A DNA stretch of 64,000 bases from CAG-873 sp910578365. Lineage in GTDB: Bacteria; Bacteroidota; Bacteroidia; Bacteroidales; Muribaculaceae. The notes beneath the pieces are model-generated. The model ran no database searches and was not told where the DNA came from. It saw only the letters and a program-made list of their open reading frames with translations. Positions 27,005 to 35,072 of this stretch are shown one piece after another (the first letter of the stretch is position 1; each line of letters begins with the position of its first letter). The stretch is taken from assembly GCA_951635545.1 (NCBI GenBank), contig OX620685.1:682001-746000 (forward strand). Direction: 5' to 3'. Position numbers and translations under genes: made by a program.

Positions 27005-27330
27005 AACAGCTTGAGGTATATTTCAATGAAATAAAAGCCGGTATATTGACGGAGAAGCATCCGGGAATCGGATATTCTTTCCAATATTGTAAAGATTATC
27101 TTGACTCTCCCATGCCCCCGATTTCCGCGACGTTACCCAAAAGAACAGATGCTTTTTATTCTGAGTACTTGTTCCCTTTCTTCTCTAATATGATTCCGGA
27201 GGGAGCAAACCGTCGTGTGATTTGCCGCTCGTTGAAAATTGATGAACAGGATTTTTTCGGACTGCTTGAAGCGATGGCCGACAGAGATTTTATAGGAGCC
27301 GTTAATGTAAGGAGGATTACCAATGATTGA
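27001..27330 (+). CDS. hipS: HipS-like protein (HipA N-terminal subdomain)
   Basis: 109 residues matching the N1 subdomain of HipA (YFNEIKAGILTEKHPGIGYSF, then NMIPEGANRR), encoded as a separate protein. In tripartite HipBST systems this small protein is the part that neutralises the kinase. It overlaps both neighbours by a few bases, so the three are translated together. The assignment follows gene order and length. Confidence 0.82.
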   Translation: MKQLEVYFNEIKAGILTEKHPGIGYSFQYCKDYLDSPMPPISATLPKRTDAFYSEYLFPFFSNMIPEGANRRVICRSLKIDEQDFFGLLEAMADRDFIGAVNVRRITND

Positions 27331-28327
27331 AATAAAGAACTGTCCTTCTTCTCTTGTGGAAGGATTTGACACTTATAGCCCGAAATACGCCAAATTACTA
27401 TTTGGTAAAACAAAAGTGAATCCGGTACTTGGATTTGACATTGACGAGTTCCGGAATGTCGGCGAGATTGCGGATGCCATGCACCGCATATCGGTCTCCG
27501 GCGTTCAGGAAAAATTCCCGGCTATTATAAATGCAGATGCAATCAATATAGCAGGCGACAATGAGCGTTCGACACATATATTGAAACCTGCACCGTGGGA
27601 CAAGACTCTTCGTGACCGCAAGATGATTCCTGCCAACGAGCATCTTACGATGCAGATTGCCTCACAGATTTACGGAATACAGACCGCGGCTAATGGTCTT
27701 TGTTTTACGCCCAAAGGTCAGTCGGTATATATTACCCGCCGTTTCGACATCCTCCCTGACGGGTCAAAACTCCCGATGGAGGATTTCGCCTCGATAATAG
27801 GCAAGAATGAACAGACCGCCGGCCTTCAGTTCAAATACAACGGTTGCTATGAGGATATAGCCAAAGCGATCAGGGCAAATGTCGCCGCATGGATGGTTGA
27901 CATGGAGCGGTTCTTTGAACTTGTGGTTTTCAATTACATTTATGCTAATGGCGATGATCACCTTAAAAATTTCTCGCTAATTCTGACTGAGCACGATTAC
28001 CGTCTGGCTCCTGCTTACGACCTTATCAATACCAGCCTGCATGTCAATAGCGATGACTTCGGTCTTGACGGTGGACTGGCATACGATATAGAAAAAAGCG
28101 ACGTTTACGACAGAACCGGACACCCATGCCGCCTCGACTTTGAGAAATTCGGAGAGAAAATTGGCCTGGTAAAAAAACGTATTGATAGAATCCTAAACAA
28201 ATACACCGCTTTCCCTGAAGGTGCAAAGCGACTTGTTGACCATAGTTTTCTCACCGACAAACTGAAACGCAACTACATCCGTATTGTAAATGAACGGATA
28301 AGCCGTTTCAACAGATCATCCGAATAA
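27323..28327 (+). CDS. hipT: HipT-like serine/threonine kinase toxin
   Basis: 334 residues, HipA-kinase fold. The Gly-rich loop reads RISVSGVQEK, with Ser residues that may be autophosphorylated. The catalytic loop is NGDDHLKNF and the metal-binding Asp is in APAYDLIN. HipA/HipT kinases phosphorylate aminoacyl-tRNA synthetases and stop growth. All motifs are intact, so an active toxin is likely. It is the last gene of the operon. Confidence 0.88.
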   Translation: MIEIKNCPSSLVEGFDTYSPKYAKLLFGKTKVNPVLGFDIDEFRNVGEIADAMHRISVSGVQEKFPAIINADAINIAGDNERSTHILKPAPWDKTLRDRKMIPANEHLTMQIASQIYGIQTAANGLCFTPKGQSVYITRRFDILPDGSKLPMEDFASIIGKNEQTAGLQFKYNGCYEDIAKAIRANVAAWMVDMERFFELVVFNYIYANGDDHLKNFSLILTEHDYRLAPAYDLINTSLHVNSDDFGLDGGLAYDIEKSDVYDRTGHPCRLDFEKFGEKIGLVKKRIDRILNKYTAFPEGAKRLVDHSFLTDKLKRNYIRIVNERISRFNRSSE

Positions 28328-28348
28328 TCCCACTTTAACTGTACCAAA

Positions 28349-28867
28349 ATGTCAAAAGCAAAATTAAAAAAATATATGTCGGCTCTTTCAAAAGAACAGG
28401 TAGTCGATATAATGCTCCAGTTATACGATGCGAGCAAGGAAGCGAGCGTATGGCTTGAGTTCTATATGGAACCCAATAGCGATGCCGAGCTTGAAAAATA
28501 CAAGAAGACAATCCGCAATCAGTTCTTTGGTCGTAACGACTGGCCTAAAGATCCGAGTTTCAGAGAATGCAATAAACTGATAACCTCATTCAAAGAACTT
28601 GTACCTGACCCACATGCCATTGCGGACCTGATGCTCTACTATGTGGAACAAGGATGCAGCCTGACCGCACAATACGGCGATTACGACGATCCGTTTTATA
28701 CCGCTCTTGAAAACAATTTCAACAAAGCGGTCAAATTCATATCTATCAACGGACTGATGCCCGAATACTCGCCACGCATGAAAAAGATGATTAAGTCTGT
28801 GGAGTGTTGTGGATATGGCTTTCCGGATACATTGTGGGACATCTACTACGAATACGCAGAGGATTGA
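28349..28867 (+). CDS. DUF6155-like protein
   Basis: 172 residues: SKAKLKKYMSALSKEQVVDI at the start, ADLMLYYVEQGCSLTAQYGD in the middle, and a conserved C-terminal segment (VECCGYGFPDTLWDIYYEY). This matches DUF6155, a helical domain of unknown role. It lies 21 bases after hipT and could share its transcript. It is the last gene of element 1 before the attachment region. Confidence 0.65.
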   Translation: MSKAKLKKYMSALSKEQVVDIMLQLYDASKEASVWLEFYMEPNSDAELEKYKKTIRNQFFGRNDWPKDPSFRECNKLITSFKELVPDPHAIADLMLYYVEQGCSLTAQYGDYDDPFYTALENNFNKAVKFISINGLMPEYSPRMKKMIKSVECCGYGFPDTLWDIYYEYAED

Positions 28868-28915
28868 TTAAATTCTTTTTAAGGCCTGGATTCTTCAATT
28901 GAGTAGAACAAGAGT

Positions 28916-29005
28916 TACACTTTTTCGACCGAATAACCATGCCTCCATTACACTTTTTCAAACGAACAACCGAGGGATTGCTACACTTTTTCAAACGAAT
29001 CGATA
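28916..29005 (+). repeat. Three direct repeats, 33-bp period
   Basis: TACACTTTTTC followed by rAmCGAA starts at 28916, 28949 and 28982, exactly 33 bp apart; copies 2 and 3 share TACACTTTTTCAAACGAA. They lie about 200 bp from the candidate attachment core. Period and place would suit recombinase arm sites or a repressor array. Confidence 0.7.
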
Positions 29006-29179
29006 ATGACCTCGTATCCGCCGTTTGCACATCTTAGTTAAAACAGCTAACTTTGCGGGTACAAAAACACAGGCCCGAGAGGGTCGGAAAAAGCGATTTT
29101 CAGAAGGTAAAAACGGCGCATCTTCGGGCTTTTGTACCCGAAGATTTGCAATCCGCTGAGCGGCAAGATGTTCTACGCG

Positions 29180-29191
29180 CTGCATCGGCAA
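29180..29191 (+). other. Candidate attachment core, element 1/2 junction
   Basis: CTGCATCGGCAA is found here and again at 50360-50371, each time some 270-300 bp upstream of a zinc-ribbon HTH gene that precedes a tyrosine integrase. Two copies in the same orientation 21.2 kb apart would delimit element 2. Confidence 0.5.
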
Positions 29192-29237
29192 ATGACCGGC
29201 AGTTAAAGATAGGCTACTATAAGTATAGATAAGTATT

Positions 29238-29265
29238 AAGGCGTTCAGTTTGAGCGCCTTTTCTT
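29238..29265 (+). terminator. Intrinsic terminator near the left end of element 2
   Basis: AAGGCG-t-TCA pairs with TGA-g-CGCCTT (29238-29260), followed by TTCTT. A terminator in the same relative place occurs in element 3 at 50419. Confidence 0.7.
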
Positions 29266-29475
29266 GTGTCCGGCTGTCGGCTGTTTAATCGGTAGAACTC
29301 GTTTCTACCTGTTTTTCACTCCATTTTTGAACCACATTTGTTGCTCGTCTGCTATCCGAGTCAAGTCGCTCTACTCGGTAGTGGATGATGTTCATACTCG
29401 TTCACGCTCATTCAGGCATGTTCATACGGGTTCAACGAATTAGCTCAATGAGTGACACAATTTTAACTCAAAGTT

Positions 29476-30240
29476 ATGGCAACTTCAAACATTAGAATCA
29501 AGAAGGTCTGTCAGTGGTGTGGAAATGAGTTTGAGGCTCAAAAGGCCACAACCCAGTATTGTTGTAAGCGATGTGCCGAGCACGCTTACAAAGAGCGTAA
29601 ACGACAAGAGAAGAAGAAAATCACTGAAACTCTTGATTCGCTTACTGCTCATGAAAATAAGATAAACCAACTCTCCGGCCGAGACTATCTATCGGTTGCT
29701 GAAGTGGCGCAAATCCTTAATGTAACACCAAGAGCAGTTTATAATCTCATTTACAGGGGTACCATCAAAGCCTATCGCCTCACCTCACAATGGGCAGTAA
29801 TCAAGAGAGCAGATATTGACGCAATGATCGAAGCTCGTCCTTATGAACGAAAACCGAAAGCAACGACAATCGCAAAAGATGAGAACGGCGAAGCAATCTC
29901 GGAGTTTTACACGACGAAAGAGATTATCACAAAGTTCGGGGTGAGCAATTCATGGGTGTTCGCCCAAGGCAAAGCTCACAATATTCCGAAGGTCTACCAC
30001 CGGGGGAAGACGCTTTGGAGCAAGGCGCACTGCGATCGGGTGTTTGCAGCGAAGCCCGAACCGCCGAAAGAGGATGACTGGATTTCGTACTCTAATGTGC
30101 GGGCTGAGTACAATCTGACCCATGATCAGCTTCACAACTATGTGAAGTACCATGGTCTGCGCCGTAAGAAAGTCGGCAAGTATACCTATATATTGAAGTC
30201 GGAAATCGATGCGATTCTCCGTCCTCCAACGCTGAAATGA
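29476..30240 (+). CDS. Zinc-ribbon plus excisionase-type HTH protein, element 2
   Basis: 254 residues. The N-terminus is a short zinc ribbon (CQWCGNEF, then CCKRCAEHAY). It is followed by a MerR/excisionase-like helix-turn-helix (YLSVAEVAQILNVTPRAVYN) and further related modules (EFYTTKEIITKFGVSNSWVF; the last near residue 205). This is the first gene of the element, just upstream of the integrase. Repeated DNA-binding modules suggest binding of arrayed sites such as the GGTTATC operators at 30245 and 32631. A longer homologue is at 50634. Confidence 0.75.
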   Translation: MATSNIRIKKVCQWCGNEFEAQKATTQYCCKRCAEHAYKERKRQEKKKITETLDSLTAHENKINQLSGRDYLSVAEVAQILNVTPRAVYNLIYRGTIKAYRLTSQWAVIKRADIDAMIEARPYERKPKATTIAKDENGEAISEFYTTKEIITKFGVSNSWVFAQGKAHNIPKVYHRGKTLWSKAHCDRVFAAKPEPPKEDDWISYSNVRAEYNLTHDQLHNYVKYHGLRRKKVGKYTYILKSEIDAILRPPTLK

Positions 30241-30244
30241 AGCA

Positions 30245-30300
30245 GGTTATCGGTTATCCGCAGGTTAACAGTCTAATAACTTGATAACCGGGAGATAACC
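30245..30300 (+). promoter_or_regulatory. GGTTATC operator array upstream of integrase, element 2
   Basis: GGTTATCGGTTATCC (30245-30259) is followed by GGTTAAC-like and two inverted GATAACC sites (30283-30289, 30294-30300), just before the CGAACTTTGC promoter-like sequence of the integrase gene. The same 15-mer precedes the HTH-VapE operon at 32631. Confidence 0.7.
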
Positions 30301-30342
30301 TACGAACTTTGCCGAAACAAATCATTCAAAAACAAAACTCGT

Positions 30343-31455
30343 ATGGATATATGCACTAAAGTCGCCTTGCGGCAGCGTCTTCTTGATTCGGGTAAGATCA
30401 CGCTGTACTTCGACTATTACCCACCAATCCGAAACCCGAAAACAAACAAGATGCAGCGCCATGAGTATCTTGGAATCTACCTGTATGGCAACCCGACCAA
30501 CAAGGTGCAGCGCGACTTCAACCAGACGATGCTTGAGAAAGGGGAACTTCTGCGCTGTCGCCGTCAGGAACAGGTGATTAACCGCCAGTTCGGTTTCATC
30601 GACCATAGCCAGCAGAAGGAGGATTTTCTCGCTTATTATGAGGAATATGCCAAAAGGCAAAGCAATACCAAATGGCGAATCAGCTACAAACATTTCCAAA
30701 TATTCACAGGTGGAAAATGCACCTTCGGAGAGATAACTCTTGACCTCTGCAACAAGTTTCGCGATTATCTCCTGAACGCCAAGCAGCTCAAACACACGAA
30801 AAAGAAATTGTCCAAAAATGCCGCTTCCGGGTATTTTTCGACATTCCGCGCTCTGCTCAAAAAGGCTTACAAGGAGAAACTTCTGACCGAGAACGTCAAC
30901 GACTTTCTTGAATACATCGAATGGGATGATGTCGTGAAAGAGTTTCTCAATCAGGACGAGCTTATCCGACTGGCCCAGACTCCCTGCGACAGCGACGTGC
31001 TTCGCAGGGCATCGCTCTTCTCCTGTCTCACAGGTCTGCGTTTCAGTGACATTCTCAACCTCGACTGGAAGAATATTCAGGAGATTGCCGGAATCGGACT
31101 ATGCGTTGTAATCAAGACACAGAAGACAAAGACGGCTGCAACCCTACCGCTTTGCGAGGATGCCATAGAGCTAATCGGAGAGCGTAAGACAGGCAAAGTA
31201 TTTCCCGGATTCAAGAAAACACTTACGGCAAAACCTCTGGCAGACTGGATAAAGGCAGCGAACATCGACAAGCACATCACGTTCCATTGCTTCCGCCATA
31301 CCTACGCCACCCTTCAGATGGCAATGAGCAGCAATCCCTACGTGGTCAGCCAGGCTCTCACCCATAAGAATCTTGAGACAACTCTACGCTACACGCATGA
31401 GGTTCCGACCGCACTGCTTGAGACTCTCGGCAAGATTAAAATCAAGCCCAAATAG
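30343..31455 (+). CDS. Tyrosine recombinase/integrase, element 2
   Basis: 370 residues. The catalytic set is present: Arg in CLTGLRFSDI, HxxR in HCFRHTYATL, then His and the nucleophile Tyr in LTHKNLETTLRYTH. The SAM-like N-terminal core-binding domain spans about residues 90-190. It integrates and excises the element at the att core. The related enzyme of element 3 (51634) shares the opening pattern SLRQR and the same domain order. Confidence 0.93.
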   Translation: MDICTKVALRQRLLDSGKITLYFDYYPPIRNPKTNKMQRHEYLGIYLYGNPTNKVQRDFNQTMLEKGELLRCRRQEQVINRQFGFIDHSQQKEDFLAYYEEYAKRQSNTKWRISYKHFQIFTGGKCTFGEITLDLCNKFRDYLLNAKQLKHTKKKLSKNAASGYFSTFRALLKKAYKEKLLTENVNDFLEYIEWDDVVKEFLNQDELIRLAQTPCDSDVLRRASLFSCLTGLRFSDILNLDWKNIQEIAGIGLCVVIKTQKTKTAATLPLCEDAIELIGERKTGKVFPGFKKTLTAKPLADWIKAANIDKHITFHCFRHTYATLQMAMSSNPYVVSQALTHKNLETTLRYTHEVPTALLETLGKIKIKPK

Positions 31456-31521
31456 AATGCACCTGATTTCCTCCTGAAATGACAGTGGGACGTTCTCACG
31501 TTTCACAAATAGGCAGATAAT

Positions 31522-31550
31522 GGTCCGTTACCGCCCGGTAACGGACTATT
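31522..31550 (+). terminator. Integrase terminator
   Basis: TCCGTTACC (31524-31532) pairs perfectly with GGTAACGGA (31537-31545), with two more outer pairs and a T-rich run after it. Confidence 0.8.
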
Positions 31551-31576
31551 TTGTGCTAAAAATACAGGAAGTTGCT

Positions 31577-31872
31577 AAAAGTGAACCGATATGGCTAAGA
31601 AAAGTGTCCAACATTTCGTTTTTAGCAATCAATCCTCTGTAATTTTGTCGGACAATTTCAAAATCTCACAATTATATGAAAAGCGACAACACATTGAAAA
31701 CCATGACTGTATTAATCACCATTGAAAAGTGAACCGATATGGCTAAGAAAAGTGTCCAACATTTCGTTTTTAGCAATCAATCCTCTGTAATTTTGTCGGA
31801 CAATTTCAAAATCTCACAATTATATGAAAAGCGACAACACATTGAAAACCATGACTGTATTAATCACCATTG
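31577..31872 (+). repeat. Perfect 148-bp tandem duplication of a promoter and gene start
   Basis: The 148-bp unit at 31577-31724 is repeated without change at 31725-31872. Each copy holds a TAATTTTG-type -7 box and the first 16 codons of the membrane protein gene. In the first copy the frame ends after 18 codons, soon after entering the second copy; only the second copy leads into the full gene. The gene is thus preceded by two identical promoters and a decoy start. Confidence 0.95.
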
Positions 31873-32624
31873 TCTTCCTGATTATGGCAATGAAGACAGC
31901 TTATGCGGGAACTAACGGGTCATCCTCAAATCCGGGCACAGCGTTGTTCTGGCTTGATGCCGCCTGGATATTCACTCTCTATGAAGCACCGCTTCTTTTG
32001 GCTGTCTTTGTGGCGGGACCGATGGTAAATGATGCAATGCCCGCAATTTTTGCAACCGGAAGAAAGTGCGCTGCGGTATTAAAACAAAACCTAAGTAAAA
32101 CAGTTGACTCCGGCAACGCCCCAGAATCACTTAAAGCAGACGATATTGCCGTCACTTGTGATAGCCAGGGCGAAGAAGGCGAAGTATCAGTCGTTGAGAA
32201 TGATAAAACTGCGGAGCTATCGGAAGAAATCATCGGCTATATCTCCGGAACTTTCGGCAATCTACTGTCGGACGAACAGATTGAAAAACTGCTCGACAAT
32301 TTCAGGAAACTGAATACCTGCGGACCGTTCGAGGTTGTAGAGAAGCGAAAATTGCAGGGAGTCTTTGAATTTGACCTGATCCATTTCGCATGGAACGTGT
32401 GTCGTCGTATCCATAATCCTGATACTTGTCCGAAAATTTTTGGTTTTGCCACAGCCGAAATGATTAAAGCCTCATTCCCGCTGACGCTTCAGAACTATGC
32501 GGTCAGTACTATAAAAAGCCGACTCAAGGATTCCGACGCTACTACAAAGTTCCGACTTCAGATAATCGAAGTCAACCGACCGCTGGTGCCATATATATTT
32601 CCTATGCCAGAAGAAGCCGGATAA
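31824..32624 (+). CDS. Integrase-linked membrane protein, element 2
   Basis: 266 residues. Two hydrophobic stretches occupy the N-terminal third (VLITIVFLIMAMKTAYA, and ALFWLDAAWIFTLYEAPLLL). The soluble C-terminal part has EEIIGYISGTFGNLLSDEQI and LIHFAWNVCRRIHN, which match the element 3 protein at 55766 (NVIAYSMGTFDKIFTPDELK, VFHFGWNIGKRL). No named family was recognised. Its constant place between integrase and excisionase genes suggests a function for the element itself. Its 5' region lies inside the tandem duplication. Confidence 0.65.
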   Translation: MKSDNTLKTMTVLITIVFLIMAMKTAYAGTNGSSSNPGTALFWLDAAWIFTLYEAPLLLAVFVAGPMVNDAMPAIFATGRKCAAVLKQNLSKTVDSGNAPESLKADDIAVTCDSQGEEGEVSVVENDKTAELSEEIIGYISGTFGNLLSDEQIEKLLDNFRKLNTCGPFEVVEKRKLQGVFEFDLIHFAWNVCRRIHNPDTCPKIFGFATAEMIKASFPLTLQNYAVSTIKSRLKDSDATTKFRLQIIEVNRPLVPYIFPMPEEAG

Positions 32625-32630
32625 TATTCA

Positions 32631-32666
32631 GGTTATCGGTTATCCATTGGTTATCCTGATGATAAC
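32631..32666 (+). promoter_or_regulatory. GGTTATC operator array upstream of the replication operon, element 2
   Basis: GGTTATCGGTTATCC (32631-32645), GGTTATCC (32649-32656) and inverted GATAAC (32661-32666) precede a TGAACTTTGCGG promoter-like sequence. This is the same arrangement as at 30245 before the integrase. Confidence 0.7.
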
Positions 32667-32732
32667 TGGATTGGAGGAATATAACCGATGAACTTTGCGG
32701 CACGATGTTCAAATCCCCCATCGTACCGCATT

Positions 32733-33110
32733 ATGATTGAAAAACCAACATTCGAGGCAATGCCTCAGATTATGGCACGGCTTGAAGAAAAAGTCGATGC
32801 CCTGACCGAAACTGTCGGTAAACTACTGCAAGGCGCTATGGCTCCAATGGTCGTTACCGCTCCGGAAGAGATGGTAACAGTCAAAGATGCCGCCAGTATT
32901 CTTAGTCTGTCTGTGTCAAGGGTCTATGCACTCGTTCAGGAGGGTCGTATACCATGCTATAAGCCAGGGCGCAACCTGCTTTTTCTCCCCTCCGAGTTAA
33001 GGAAGTGGATGGCCGAGGGGCTTCGGAAAGGCCAGCCTTCCATCGAAGAACAGATGGAGCAGATGACCAAAGGCATGCGCAATAGTGCCAAAGACAGGAG
33101 GTTCATATGA
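32733..33110 (+). CDS. Excisionase-type HTH protein, element 2
   Basis: 125 residues from the ATG at 32733; an upstream in-frame ATG at 32688 would lie in the promoter. An N-terminal coiled-coil segment (MARLEEKVDALTETVGKLLQ) leads to a MerR/Xis helix-turn-helix: VTVKDAASILSLSVSRVYAL and the wing VQEGRIPCYKPGRNLLF. It overlaps the VapE gene (ATGA). Likely roles are excision or control of the replication operon. Confidence 0.8.
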   Translation: MIEKPTFEAMPQIMARLEEKVDALTETVGKLLQGAMAPMVVTAPEEMVTVKDAASILSLSVSRVYALVQEGRIPCYKPGRNLLFLPSELRKWMAEGLRKGQPSIEEQMEQMTKGMRNSAKDRRFI

Positions 33111-34909
33111 GCGCAGATTATAAACTTTCGTCCGAAAGGAAGGATATGGAAGGTACATTCTGCCGTGCATATTCCTGCCGTGCCGCTATTGAGAAATTCC
33201 TGGCTGACCTGTTCCTCTTTGATGCAGCTACTGGATTGTATGTCGCGTCATACAATCCGAAACTCACACTTGAAACAGATGATGTTCAGCAGATTGTCTG
33301 GATCAGTGGAGTCAACGCGCCCTGCAATGCATTTGAAATTGTAAGATTATTCAGGTTCGGAGACCTTGACAAATATGTAAAAAAGGAAGAAACCGCAACG
33401 AAACGTCGCCCCTCATATAAAGCCATGCTGCAACTCTGCGCCGAGGACACAGCGGTAAAGCTCACACTGATAAAAGACAAGAATAAATCTGTCAACGTAA
33501 ATTCGGACGAATGGGAGGCGGCACTATCGCTCAACGACAAGAATCAGATTGAAAAAACAGGTCAGAATATCAAACTGATTCTACTCAACGACCCACAGCT
33601 CAAAAAAGTGCGTTTCGACCGCTTTACCAAGCAGGACATTACCGACTGTCCAGACTTCTGCAATGAGCGAGACAACCGTATTGACGATGAATCGATAGGC
33701 AAGATTGCCATTTATATTGAGAATGTTTACGGACTACAGCTCTCTCAGCCGCGTATTCTCGAAATGCTCAAAACCACATCAAAGGAGCGTGGCTTCAATC
33801 CCGTGCATGAATTTATACAGAGTGCGACATGGGATAATGTGGAGCGCATCGATACAGTTGTAATCCGGTACCTTGGTGCCGATGACACTCCTCTTACACG
33901 GATGCAGACACGCAAGTGGATGGTCGGCGCGGTGGCCCGCGCTTTCAGTCCCGGATGCAAATTCGACCATATACTCACGTTTACAGGGCCGCAGGGTGTT
34001 GGCAAAAGCACATTTCTGAATATCATCGCCGGGAACTGGTTTTCCGATTCATTCTCATTCGCTCACGATGATAAGTCGAAGATTGAGGATATTACCGGCG
34101 CATGGATTGTGGAAATATCGGAACTCAACGGCATGAAACGTGCCCATGACGCCGAGGCTGCCAAGGCGTTCCTGAGTCGTGTCCGTGATGACGTGCGTCC
34201 GGCATACGCCCGGAAGAGTGAGTCGATTCCCCGAAGCAACGTATTTGCCGCAACGACCAACGAGACAGAGTTCCTGCAGAGCTGTAACGGCAACCGCCGC
34301 TGGTGGATTATCCCTATAAGGGGCGCAGGAGAAGTTCGGGAATGGATTGACGCACTGAAATCCGAGGTTCCCCAGTTGTGGGCTGAGGCTTATCACTATT
34401 ACACTGCCGGAGAGACGCTGTTTCTTCCCCCTGAATTGGAATCGGAGGCCAATCGGCGACAAGCTGAATATACCACTGCCGCTGGAGATGAATTGCTTGA
34501 TGAAATAGAGGCGTTCTTGAACAGACTCGTTCCAAAAGCATACTTCTCATGGCCGCTCGGCAAGAGGGCGCAGTGGCAGAAGTGGGCTATTGATCCGTCA
34601 TCATTTATCGATGACGAATACCGTCAGATAGGCACTGAACCGCTGACAATAGTATCTCCGAAGATGATAAAGTGCGAAATGCCGAACGATGCCATCCGAA
34701 CATCATTCCGCTATTCATCGCAGTATATCAACTCCCTCATGGAGCATATACACGGTTGGGTAAGGTCGGAGAAAGAGAAAGTGCCGGGTATGCACCGCGA
34801 CTATTGTGGCGCCGACGGACGAGTTAAACGCCCCTGGATTCGTACTGACAATCCCAAGATACCACTCTCTCCTACTCTTGACTTCGATTGCGAAGACTCG
34901 CCATTCTGA
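33107..34909 (+). CDS. VapE-type primase-helicase, element 2
   Basis: 600 residues. A BT4734-like N-terminal domain precedes the VapE core: Walker A GPQGVGKSTFLN (about 294-305), the Walker B-like WIVEISELNGM and the segment FAATTNETEFLQSCNGNRRWWII. Such proteins unwind DNA and support initiation of element replication. The gene is coupled to the HTH gene before it. The 163 bases after it contain repeats described separately. Confidence 0.88.
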   Translation: MSADYKLSSERKDMEGTFCRAYSCRAAIEKFLADLFLFDAATGLYVASYNPKLTLETDDVQQIVWISGVNAPCNAFEIVRLFRFGDLDKYVKKEETATKRRPSYKAMLQLCAEDTAVKLTLIKDKNKSVNVNSDEWEAALSLNDKNQIEKTGQNIKLILLNDPQLKKVRFDRFTKQDITDCPDFCNERDNRIDDESIGKIAIYIENVYGLQLSQPRILEMLKTTSKERGFNPVHEFIQSATWDNVERIDTVVIRYLGADDTPLTRMQTRKWMVGAVARAFSPGCKFDHILTFTGPQGVGKSTFLNIIAGNWFSDSFSFAHDDKSKIEDITGAWIVEISELNGMKRAHDAEAAKAFLSRVRDDVRPAYARKSESIPRSNVFAATTNETEFLQSCNGNRRWWIIPIRGAGEVREWIDALKSEVPQLWAEAYHYYTAGETLFLPPELESEANRRQAEYTTAAGDELLDEIEAFLNRLVPKAYFSWPLGKRAQWQKWAIDPSSFIDDEYRQIGTEPLTIVSPKMIKCEMPNDAIRTSFRYSSQYINSLMEHIHGWVRSEKEKVPGMHRDYCGADGRVKRPWIRTDNPKIPLSPTLDFDCEDSPF

Positions 34910-34953
34910 CCCGAATGTCCCAAATACCTTCCCTTACAATCCAAAAATATTTT

Positions 34954-35038
34954 GGCTTAAAGGGAAAAGGAATCTCCATATGCAAAAATTGTCTGTAATG
35001 TCCGGCATTTTAACGGGGACATCGGGACATTGGGGACA
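34954..35038 (+). repeat. Iteron-like repeats and shared motif after vapE
   Basis: GGCTTAAAGGGAAAAG (34954-34969) is also found after the corresponding gene of element 3 (58228-58243). Downstream, GGGGACAT, CGGGACAT and TGGGGACA follow one another with an 8-bp period (35015-35038). The place between replication genes suits a replication origin or initiator binding site. Confidence 0.45.
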
Positions 35039-35072
35039 AAATCAAATCTACTAAGCTCAAAATATTCTAACA

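Larger units (their letters stand above)
29048..29265 (+). ncRNA. Candidate structured transcript at the element 1/2 boundary
   Basis: A TAACTTTG promoter (29048-29055) is followed by a long-range stem: GGGTACAAAA (29057-29066) with TTTTGTACCC (29130-29139), and inside it CCCGA (29074-29078) with TCGGG (29124-29128). A terminator at 29238-29265 follows. The unit is about 200 nt with no convincing ORF. It spans the attachment core. It may be a small RNA or a DNA structure used in integration. Confidence 0.4.

Noticed and set aside
28916..29005. Direct repeats considered as a CRISPR array
   Set aside because: Only three units, spacer-like parts partly similar to one another, and no cas genes nearby.
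29098..29206. A short plus-strand frame (ends KMFYALHRQMTGS) across the att core, considered as the 3' end of a host gene
   Set aside because: It has an in-frame stop only about 30 codons upstream and no start, so it cannot be told from a chance frame.
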